64,000 nucleotides of DNA from Cavia porcellus (lineage: Eukaryota; Chordata; Mammalia; Rodentia; Caviidae). Under the pieces are notes generated by a model. The model was not told where the DNA came from, searched no databases, and was given only the letters and a program-made list of their open reading frames with translations. Within the stretch, counting starts at the first letter, position 1. Every line of letters starts with the position of its first letter. Both the position numbers and the translations under genes were made by a program. The DNA lies in assembly GCF_034190915.1 (NCBI RefSeq), contig NW_026947488.1, positions 4,660,501 through 4,724,500 on the forward strand, in the 5' to 3' direction. Of the stretch, positions 56,081 to 64,000 are shown piece by piece.

Positions 56081-56464
56081 GGCCCACAGTCGCCAACGCC
56101 AATGCTGGCGGCCACGCCCCTCCGTGCTCCACGCGGACCCGCCCCAACCGGCAGCACCTGGCGCTCAGGCTTCCTGAAGGCTTTCGGCCTACAGGGCGGG
56201 ATTGCGGCCACGCCCTCTGGTTTAGGACACGCCCATTGATCGCACCTCTGAGAGACCCCGCCCAGATGCAGAATGGCCCCGCCCTGTTTGGGGGTGGCCA
56301 CGCCCCAACCGCGGAAAGCACAAATGTGAAATTTCATAAGAAACCGGGATATCCAAATTTATGGTAGTCTTTGAACCCTAGAATATTCTATAAAGGTATT
56401 CTAGTTATTTCTAAGTCTCTTCTTTGATAGGGATGTTTTATTAACTTCACTTTTTAAAATGACC

Positions 56465-56830
56465 TTCCAGTGTGAAGTCTGTGTGCATGCCTACCATCCC
56501 AGCACTCCAGGAGACTTCTGGGGATTCCCACCATACACGATGAGGCAGTTTGTTCTCAAAACAATAGAACTAGTTAAATGGCAAATTGTGGTTGTGAAAG
56601 ACCAGGGTGCACACTCACTTAGAAGAGATAAATCAATATAAAGTCGCTGGAATACAGAAACAGTGACTGTAGTGACACTACTCCTCCTGAGGCAGGAGGA
56701 TTGGAAGTACAAGCCCATTCTAGGAGTCTTAGCGACACCCTTGCCTCAAAATAGAAAACAAAAGGGCTCTTGAAGTAGCTCAGCGTGAAGGTGCTGGATT
56801 CAGTTCCCAGCTCCACAGTGAAACAGAAGA
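56465..56830 (+). mobile_element. B1-ID (B4-type) SINE split by a 164-bp insertion
   Basis: The left B1 part reads 'gtgtgcatgcctaccatccc' and 'agcactccag' (to 56,514). The right part resumes 'actcctcctgaggcaggagg' (56,680) to 'cttgcctcaaaatag', then an ID-like half (56,763-56,830, 'gtagctcagcgtgaagg' ... 'gattcagttcccagc'). Removing 56,515-56,678 rejoins a normal B1. Confidence 0.7.
56515..56678 (+). repeat. 164-bp inserted copy of 53,941-54,104
   Basis: Sits precisely inside the B1 body. 'actcc' occurs on both sides ('agcactccagg' left, 'tactcctcctg' right), a possible 5-bp microhomology or duplication. It has no transposon-like ends or poly(A). Confidence 0.8.
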
Positions 56831-57682
56831 AACCATGCCCGCCAGAGTTTTTCTCAAGGACACTGGCCAGCAAGAACTGTTTTCAAATAAATCAAACCAA
56901 CGTTGTTACTGGAGTTTGAGACCATCCTCAGGGGCTGAATGATATCAGTTGTACGATATTTCTCGCTCTTGGATCCTCCCCAAGAAAACCTGCAAGGGAA
57001 GAAGAATCAGAAGTAGAGGATTTAGCAAGCACTCCCTGGATAATGAGCAAAGCAGAAAGGGTAGCAGGCTAGGGAAAGATTCAGGGGCAGAGGCAGAGGT
57101 GGCGGTGCCCAGAGTGTTAATGTGTGTGTGCTTTACTAGAGTTACAGAGCAGTCTAGGTCTGTGGCTGGTGTAGCTTCTAACCAACCGTGAGGGTGGCAG
57201 ATGGTGGTGTTTTTGAAATTACACAGTCCTCCTCCAAAGAAGCCTGCTGGCTGAAGCCCAAGCGGGTGGCGTTCAAAGCTGCGCTATAAACATATGTAAA
57301 TGGGGTGATTATATCAGACAGGGGCAACATAGGTCAGATGGAATCTGGGCACACCAAGGTATGATTGTGACAATAGGTAGACTGGGAATTAGGAAGGGAG
57401 AACTCAGGTCACTGTCTTTTGACAGTTTCCTCCCTGGGTCCAGATCCAGTCTCCCAGTTTGTGCTCATATCTAGCTAACGGCTGGCTCTCTTGTTAGTGC
57501 CGCCCCTGGGCACTTTGAGTGCTAGGCGTGAGCAGGGTGGTGCCACATCAGAGGTCTTGGTGGTCCTGGCTGTGGTCCTTGCAGTCAGAGCCTTGGTTTC
57601 CTGGTCTGGGTCCCTGTCCCAGCCTCCTCAGTCATGCTGTCTGCTGTGGGACCTGACTCCTGTTGGAGTCTTGATCTGTGTT
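56831..57682. other. Unassigned interval and presumed 3' flank of the last-exon fragment
   Basis: No repeat or gene recognised. By position, 57,480-57,682 would be 3' UTR of the DIDO1 last-exon fragment. Confidence 0.4.
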
Positions 57683-58776
57683 TCAGGCCTGGCTGGTCCC
57701 CCAGCGAGGCCTGCTCTGCCTGGGCTCTTGTCCTCCGCCTCTCCCCCACCCTCAGCTGCAGCCCTTCTCTCTGTCTCTTGCCCTTGGTCGGCTTCTCTCC
57801 CACTCTGTCCCGACTCCAGTTCCTGCTAAGGTCCCCCAGTAGCTGGCCCTCTGTCCCGCTGACAGTACCAAGTAGGTGTTCATGTTGCCCTGCACACTGA
57901 ACCTGAGAAGCCCTCCCTTGTGCTCAGCCGGGTGAAAGAGGACAGGGCCCTGGCCAGACTTGGACTGTGACTCTGTCACCTTCCGTGGCAGCAGCTGGGC
58001 TATCACTCTTGACAGCCCACCAATCAGTTCCAGGGTTCAGCCTAGAGAATTTTCCAGAGAAGGAAATACCAGGACTGAGAAAGGCTCTCTTGCAGGGAAA
58101 GATTAAAATTCTGCACATGATTTTGCGGAGTGTTCGCATCTCTACTTTCCAGATAGTTCTGGCTCTGATGTATCTAACTGTCAAGTATCAACATTTTCCA
58201 GGGCCTGTAGGACACAGATTGGGGGTCCTTCTGCTTCTGATCAATCTGCTTTGACATCAGTGCAGCCTTCTCACCTGCTGCTCAAGGAACAAGGACTGAA
58301 TACTCTGAACCACAGGCTGGCACAGCCAACTGTCCCGCAGTGTTCCAGAGGGAAGCTCGCTCCTGGGCGGAGCTCCCTCTGCACCCTGTGCTCTGCCTGC
58401 TGGGACCACGATCCCCAGGAGGTACCAGGCCTGCCAGGATCTACTCTGCCTCTAGTCTAAATTTTTGCTTGTTCTGGGGACTCCCTGAGTCTGGCCAGGT
58501 CCTCTGCTCCTGTGGGAACAGCTCCGCGTTGGACAATGACGTAGGAGGTGGTAACATCAATGTATCTGAAACAAAGTGTGCCGTGGAGACCCTGATGGCA
58601 AAACTCTGCTGAACAGGAGTGTTTTCCTGTTCCTCTAGCTGCATCTTCTGCTTCTCTGTTTGTCTTTTTAGCTCCTCTGGCTCTGCCTCCTGTTCAGCCA
58701 CGTCTTCTTGATGGAGTTGGGCTGCTTCGCCTCGGTCTAACTCTCCAGCACCTAACAGATATTTAATTTTTGACAA
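57683..58776 (-). pseudogene. DIDO1-like: DIDO1 last-exon fragment, broken
   Basis: At 58,776-58,441 one frame reads EELKRQTEKQKMQLEEQE, then AHFVSDTLMLPPP and NAELFPQEQ. These match the start of the coiled-coil and following blocks of the DIDO1 last exon, ending in a stop (EAE*). Further on, in other frames, are a RAQGAEGAPP-like block, SRNWSRDR (about 57,826-57,803, like the Arg/Asp/Ser-rich tail) and a C-terminus RPRWGTSQA followed by TGA at 57,683, close to the DIDO1 end. The last exon is about 3 kb or more in mammals, so most is deleted here. Same strand as the DIDO1-like gene but 20 kb upstream of its first coding exon. Confidence 0.7.
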
Positions 58777-58974
58777 ATGATGGACTCAAGCATTATATTT
58801 AGACAGTGAATCGAGACCTGAAAAACAACAAAAACAACAAAGCAGACAAACAAAAATACTTGTTCAAATTTTAGAAGGTTTTATTCATCATGGATAACTA
58901 TTTTAAGGGTATTTGTGACAAATGTGTAATATATGGAAGAATTTCTGAGACAAAGTAACAGTCGAGAGTTTTAA

Positions 58975-59165
58975 AAGATGTGTAATGGGTGTAATGGACA
59001 GCTTTCTCACTGCTGAGACAAAACACTTGGTGAAAATACATTAAAGATGGAGTTTGTTTGGGCTCATAGTTTTAGGGATTTCAGTCTGTGGTTAGGCATC
59101 TCCAAGGCAAGAACACGACAGAAGGGTGTGGTAGAGCAAAATGATCCAACATGTCTCCCCCAAAT
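58975..59165 (-). repeat. Medium-reiteration repeat, copy 2
   Basis: 'gggctcatagttttaggga', 'tttcagtctgtggtt' and 'gaagggtgtggtagagcaaa' relate it to 53,030-53,455. Confidence 0.4.
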
Positions 59166-59194
59166 CCAGGCTCCTTCTTTCTCTCTCTGTTTCT

Positions 59195-59598
59195 TTTTTT
59201 TTTTAATTTTATTTAAGGAGAAAAAGAAAAAAAAAGCAGAAAAAGGGTACAAGTTATACAGAATTTCAGAAAAAAAATAAACAGTAGGAAATCACTAGTT
59301 AATGGATTACAGATTGTCATCTTAGAAATATTTGTTCAAGTTACAAAATTAAAGCATATAAAGTGGACATTCAAACAGTGAGACTGCAAACAGTTCTGTT
59401 CAATGATCCAACAAAACTCAGTAATATCAGTGTCTATTTTATACACTTAAATATACATGCAGTTATATGATTTAGAGCACTTTCTTTTCCTCTCTTTTGT
59501 ACAATGACTATTACACATTTTGGATTTTATTACTCCCACAGTTCTTATTACTTTTTTTGGAAGAGAGTAAAACCAAATGTGACATAACAAAACTGTTT
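59195..59598 (-). mobile_element. HAL1 3' module, copy 4, inverted and 5'-truncated
   Basis: The plus strand begins with a T run and 'aattttatttaagg' (reverse of the HAL1 end). It follows the reverse complement of about 17,170-17,550 through 'gtaaaaccaaatgtgacata'. Only the last ~400 bases of the module are present. Confidence 0.75.
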
Positions 59599-59599
59599 C

Positions 59600-59692
59600 T
59601 TTCTTAAAGACCGAATCTCCTATGTAGTTCAAGCCAGCCTCAAACTTTTAGTAATCCTCTTGAGTTAGCATATACCACCACACTAGCCCAGA
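59600..59692 (-). mobile_element. B1-like SINE fragment, inverted
   Basis: 'atctcctatgtagttcaagc', then 'cagcctcaaacttttagtaa' and 'tataccaccacactagccc', on the plus strand, reverse of a B1 body. Confidence 0.55.
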
Positions 59693-60039
59693 GTCTCTTA
59701 GTCCAATCAAGCCCACAGTTTAAAATGAACCAGAAGAAGCTGACTTCATTACACAAGGTGGTCTAGTCTGTGAACCAGCAGCCTGCCTTATCCTGATGGT
59801 GGGCAAGTGATGGGGGGCAGTGAGGAACCTCACAGTCACACATGACAAGGGCCCAATTCTCAGAGAATCACCTCACCCTTAGAGTTTATGTTCCAGGTTT
59901 TCAAAATGTTCTCTGTAAAGCTGTGAAGAGGAGGTGTAAGTGAGAGGCCATGTGTGAGCATGTGCCTCAGGGGATCACAGTAACACAGGTGCTAATAAAC
60001 TAGGTTGCTTCTTTTGCCTACTTGTGGGTTTCTTCTTTC

Positions 60040-60112
60040 AATACTGGAGTTTGAATCCAGGACCTCACGGGCCCCATCATTGAGCTATGTCCCCATCCAG
60101 TACTGGGATACT
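60040..60112 (-). mobile_element. ID-type SINE, inverted
   Basis: 'ctggagtttgaatccaggac' to 'ttgagctatgtccccatcc' on the plus strand is the reverse of an ID body. Confidence 0.55.
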
Positions 60113-60509
60113 TTAAACAAAATCTCAATAAGTCTTTTTATTTACCCCTTGCAACACGTGAGCCAGGGCCAATCATTTTTGTCTATAGTTTATGAGTGCA
60201 ACACATAAGTTAAGCTAAATATACAAAGAAAATATGCATGCAAATGTCTGGCTGGGAACCAATTCAATCTAATTTATAATGACCAAGGATGCGCAAGTCA
60301 TTTGGAAAGTTCCTTAGTCTCTAGGGTCAGAACTGGAATTATTGAGGAAATGAAAGTGTTTGCAATGGCCAGACACTTCAGGCTTAGAACAAAATTCCAT
60401 GACCTTTCATTGGGTTCTTCCCAATACTCAAGTGTTTGTAAAGAAAGAATCTGTGCTGGATCAGAGGACTTTGGCTGGGAAATAATACCAGCCACTCACA
60501 AATTAAAGA

Positions 60510-60690
60510 AAAAAGGTTTCATATGGCTCAGGCTTTCAGTGGATTCAGTCCCTGGTCTTCTGGGTCAGTAACCGAAGGGCATGATTAATCAAAGCTGTTT
60601 AGTCCATGGTGGCCAGAAACATCAGAGATAGATTTCAATGCCCCACCTTTGTGATGACTCAGGTACACCCAGACGTGCGCGCCACAAATT
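60510..60690 (-). repeat. Medium-reiteration repeat, copy 3
   Basis: 'tatggctcaggctttcag', 'ggattcagtccctggtc' and 'atttcaatgccccacctttg' relate it weakly to 53,030-53,455. Confidence 0.35.
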
Positions 60691-60996
60691 CCCCAGGCAG
60701 ATCTCAAAGCCAATGAGAGTAAGTGCCACAAGTGCTTACATGAAGTAGAAGGCATTCATAAAGTCATTGCGAAGAATACATAGCCACAGGGAGAGTCACA
60801 AGAGAATATGTAAAGCAGCATGTATTCAGACATGATTATAGTTAGTAGAGGACTAGTCCAAGGGTGGTAACTTAGATCAGAAATGCTCATACTGCCATGA
60901 TGGCTCCTCAGCCCATAAGCTCATAATGTATCAAGCATACAAAAAGATAAAAAGGACAAGTCACAAAACAATACATAATTAAGGGGAAAGTGACAC

Positions 60997-61318
60997 TGTT
61001 GGGCACAGGCGCTCAACATACCATACCCCACCCGGGACTAAGGACCACGCCAGCTTCCGCAATGCGCTACGTCCCTCTTTAAATTAGCCAACCCATGCGC
61101 ACTTCGTGCTCACTCCGTACTCTGTGGCAACTCCTGATTGGCCACAGCTGGATATGGTAGCCGGAGCCTGCGTCCCATTCCTGCCCTGCTTCCTCGTGGC
61201 AGCCTGTGATTGGTCACGGCCAAATATATAAACCAGAGCCCGCGTGAATAAAGCAGCAGTTAACTGTCGTCCACAAAAGCGTCTCCTGTCTTCTGTTTCA
61301 TTGGGGCTGTGCCAGTCA
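60997..61318 (+). mobile_element. Solo LTR (ERVK/class II-like) with perfect target duplication
   Basis: 322 bp from TGTTGGGC to CAGTCA, flanked on both sides by TGACAC (60,991-60,996 and 61,319-61,324). The 6-bp duplication fits class II (IAP/ERVK-like) elements. Contains two 'tgattggcca / tgattggtca' CCAAT-type boxes, TATA-like 'aaatatataaa' (61,224) and AATAAA (61,247). Formed by LTR-LTR recombination of a provirus. Intact flanks suggest it is young. Confidence 0.85.
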
Positions 61319-61324
61319 TGACAC

Positions 61325-62481
61325 AATAAAAAGCATAAAAGTTTTGCAATAGCATGGGTGCATATAAAATTTATCACACTGTATATTCACTGCTCAGGTA
61401 ATTTCACATTATCATGGTAAACATAGATATTCACAATATTTTTCCTTACAATTAAACGCACTGCTAGAGATGTTCCTCCTGCTGTGATTTTAAAGATGGC
61501 CATTAATCTTATCAAATCACTGTCTTTGGATGCTGTAATGTAGCTGTTACTATGTGTGTTCAATCTTCTTAACCCCACGAAGTTACTTAGGACGGTCTGA
61601 GCACACGATGAGGTCTATCTTCTCTCACCCGTTCAGAGGAAGACCAGGCCCGCCAGAGGGAGCCACCACCACCTGTGGACACAGCTGCTGCTCTCCCTCC
61701 ATGGAGGCCTCCTAAGGCCCTGCTCCAGCTGGACTGGAGTGCGGGAGCTGAAGTGAGGCCATAATTGTCATGTGAGTAAGGAATTCCCAGCCTCTCTTGA
61801 CTAGAGAAAAGGCATAGGGCTTCAGAGGAACAGCGGAGGAGAGGAGGGGACAGAGACTGCTCTCACTTTAGCTGTGAAACACCAAGCCCCATAAAATAGG
61901 AACTCGGTAAGTGTGGGTAGCAACACAACCAATTGTGTGGTGATTCGCAAGCTAACCACCACTCCACAAATCACCCTAATCATCCAGTCGTCAAGCTGGA
62001 CGTGGCCATGTCATCCTCTGGTCTGTCAGCAACTTTCTATCAGAAAGAGACACTTTCTTTATGTGCCTCCAGGAAATTCACGGAAGTCTTGGCACCACAC
62101 ATGTCCCTGACAGGTTGAAAGATGAGCCCTGTGCAGCCCCCGGAGGCTGTCCTCCTTCCTGTCACACCTGTGGTGCACCTCCTTAATGGGACTGTTCTGG
62201 ACCATTAGTGTGGGGCTCCCCCAAACACCTAGCACACTAGGGATTCTACTGCAGTCCCTTGTAGCAGCACATATGGGGTAGGACTGCAGCAGAGCTTTGG
62301 ATGCCGATGGGACATACTGCCCAGCAGGGCACCATGGGGATGGGTGACGATAATTATGGATATCTGGGAATAACCATGTACCAAGCTTCCCATAAGTGCC
62401 CCAGATTTTAGGAAAAATGTTGTTATTTGTTAATGAACATGATTTAAAGGAAAGCTATGAAAAAAAAAAAGATGTTGAAAA
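61325..62481. other. Unassigned interval
   Basis: No gene or named repeat recognised. Short ORFs only. Confidence 0.5.
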
Positions 62482-62575
62482 GGGCTGGGATTTAGCTCAG
62501 TGGCAAAAGCGCCTGTCTGGCAAGTGCAAGGTTGTGAGTTTGATCCTCAGGACCACAAAAAATAAAAGTAAAAAT
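62482..62575 (+). mobile_element. ID SINE
   Basis: 'agggctgggatttagctcag' to 'gagtttgatcctcaggacc', then A-rich tail. Confidence 0.85.
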
Positions 62576-63212
62576 GAAAGAAAGCAGTGTAAAATCACAG
62601 CAAACATGCCAATGGGAGCTCCTTTGGGAGACAGAAGCATGGGCTGAGCTTGAAGCTCAAGCCGATGCCAAGCAAACGCTGGTGGAACAGAGCTAGAAAA
62701 AGCCTGGGAAAGCGGTGGTGCATGGGGCGGCTGAGAGCAGGGAGTGGGAGTGGTGGGGGTCAGGTCCACCCCACCGGCCTGGGCTCCGCCAGGGCCTGCA
62801 CCCAAGCCAGGGGGCTAATATCAGGGGCGGCCGCTCTTGTGCACCGTGTCACCTCTAACGTGCTGACAAAGGCAAGGCAGCAGGTGAATCCTGCCTCGGG
62901 ACGGCAAGGGAAGGGAAGAAGCTTCACTGATGGCCCGAAGGGTTAAGGAAAGCCTGTGAGGCCCATCGTCTAAGGCTCTAAATTCACCTTAGCATTTTGC
63001 AAGTTTAAGGTGACACTTTCGTTTAATTTGTGTACGTAAAACAGTTGTGCAGCATGATCTTGCTCTTCTGCCACTCTCTGCTTGTGCTGAGATAATTTTG
63101 TCACTGAAGGGCATGCACAGGCTTGAATGTTTACTACCCCTAGCGGGAAAGTGCCTCTAGGAGACCAGAGGAAATGGAGTGCACAGATGCCTTTTTAAAG
63201 ATCCAAGCATAT
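62576..63212. other. Unassigned interval
   Basis: G+C-rich at 62,640-62,950 with a 98-codon frame (62,650-62,946) lacking any recognised domain. Nothing else seen. Confidence 0.45.
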
Positions 63213-63310
63213 GGCCAGAGATATACCTCAGCGGCATAAGCACCTGCTTGGCAAATGTGGGGTCATGAGTTCAATTCCCAGTAAAAATAAATAAGTAAAT
63301 TTTTAAAAAT
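63213..63310 (+). mobile_element. ID SINE
   Basis: 'ggccagagatatacctcagc' to 'gagttcaattcccagta', with an AAAT-type tail. Diverged. Confidence 0.75.
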
Positions 63311-63637
63311 CCAAGCGTATACAAAGCACACACCCAAAAGAAACCATCTTTGGTTTTCATCCTGTTCTATAACCCATTTTATTGGAAAGAGGGCTTCGTG
63401 GATCTTGTATGCACAGAAAAGACAGGATCAAAATAGGCATTTGGAGTCGACAGATGAGACAGACGAGGCCCACAGGGGAAAGCACTGTACTGTGAAATCC
63501 TGCCAGGTGGGCTGGCTACATGCCTGCTCCTCTGCTCAGCTGTCCTCTCCCAAGGAAGCTTTCTGTCTGTCCCCTTGGTGTGCAGTCTCAGGCGTTAGCA
63601 AAGATTTTGGACTTCGGAAAGCAGCCTCCTCCTAGGA

Positions 63638-63716
63638 CAGGATGGCGAATCTCTCAGAGGTTCCAGCCACACAAACAGCCTGCAGAGGTACATGTGCCTT
63701 GGGTTTGCCACCACTG
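63638..63716 (-). mobile_element. hAT-type MITE, copy 5, with perfect 8-bp target duplication
   Basis: 79 bp, 'caggatggcgaatct' to 'gggtttgccaccactg', flanked by TCCTAGGA at 63,630-63,637 and 63,717-63,724. Inverted relative to copies 1, 2 and 4. The perfect 8-bp duplication identifies hAT-type integration. Confidence 0.85.
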
Positions 63717-64000
63717 TCCTAGGACATCCATTTTACTCAGATTTTTTTAAAAATGGATCATTGTATATTAACACAAAAACTGAGATTTGACATCATGTCA
63801 CATTCAAAAGATGTGTGATTTTAAGAGTTGGTATGGAGCCCTTTTGTTGACCAAGGGCTCTCTGCTGCTCCCAGAATCCTGTTCGTCTACCCTCTTGCCC
63901 ACAGCCACTGGGGAACCGTTTTGGGAGCTTCTCCCTTTGGTGTGAAAGTTGGAGTCCCACGCAGTTCTTACATTTGCCACTAGAGGGACACTTTGTCTTG

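Larger units (their letters stand above)
55440..56330 (-). promoter_or_regulatory. CpG island, candidate promoter of the DIDO1-like gene
   Basis: About 0.9 kb with dense, undecayed CpG (many cgcg, gcgc and ccgg), the only such region in the window apart from the HAL1 leader. It lies 18 kb 5' of the first coding exon on the minus strand, a plausible place for a non-coding first exon. An NRF1-type site is at 56,071-56,080. Direction and first exon are inferred, since no clear splice donor was found. The 258-codon plus-strand frame (55,463-56,239) is a low-complexity GC artefact. Confidence 0.6.

Noticed and set aside
55463..56239. 258-codon plus-strand ORF in the CpG island
   Set aside because: Low-complexity Pro/Ala/Ser/Arg product of GC-rich DNA and the heptamer array. 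No domain, and other frames are equally open.

Overview
The window is nuclear DNA of a mammal, most likely a rodent. Evidence for this is the tRNA-Ala-derived ID SINEs with internal Pol III boxes, 7SL-derived B1-like SINEs, a B1-ID (B4-type) dimer, many decayed LINE-1 pieces and several endogenous retroviruses (ERVs). Species is not determinable by eye. Nothing bacterial, phage or CRISPR-like is present.

Layout. 1-17,590 is almost all retrotransposons: an L1 3' end, a half-L1 (HAL1) 3' module, a decayed L1, a gammaretrovirus-like provirus (ERV-B, LTRs 5,566-5,863 and 11,328-11,629), a second HAL1 fragment, and a full-length HAL1 (about 14,442-17,590) with an intact 350-codon ORF1 and no ORF2. 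18,087-19,010 holds a decayed ERV-L-like pol. 20,184-37,068 on the minus strand is the main gene: eleven exons of a diverged copy of the chromatin/transcription protein DIDO1 (PHD finger, Cys-rich zinc module, partial TFIIS-like domain, SPOC domain). Every exon is open, every junction has GT/AG, and all phases join, giving 1,078 codons without a stop. The PHD has lost its zinc-binding His, the exon(s) for the second half of the TFIIS-like domain were not found, and the DIDO1 last exon is not found 3' of the SPOC exons.

37,069-55,440 is a repeat-rich interval that I infer to be the first intron: L1 pieces, a second old provirus (ERV-A, 41,267-49,216), an inverted solo LTR and SINEs. A CpG island at 55,440-56,330, with an NRF1-type site and a heptamer minisatellite, is the likely promoter. 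Just upstream of it (57,683-58,776, same strand) lies a broken piece of the DIDO1 last exon. This is where the 3' end of a preceding copy would lie in a head-to-tail array. 59-64 kb is mostly repeats, including a solo LTR with a perfect 6-bp target duplication. Five short hAT-type MITEs (about 80 bp) are scattered across the window, one with a perfect 8-bp target duplication.

The strongest candidates for something undescribed are the intact but fast-diverging DIDO1 paralog, the intact HAL1, the MITE family, and a 164-bp templated-insertion-like event inside a SINE.
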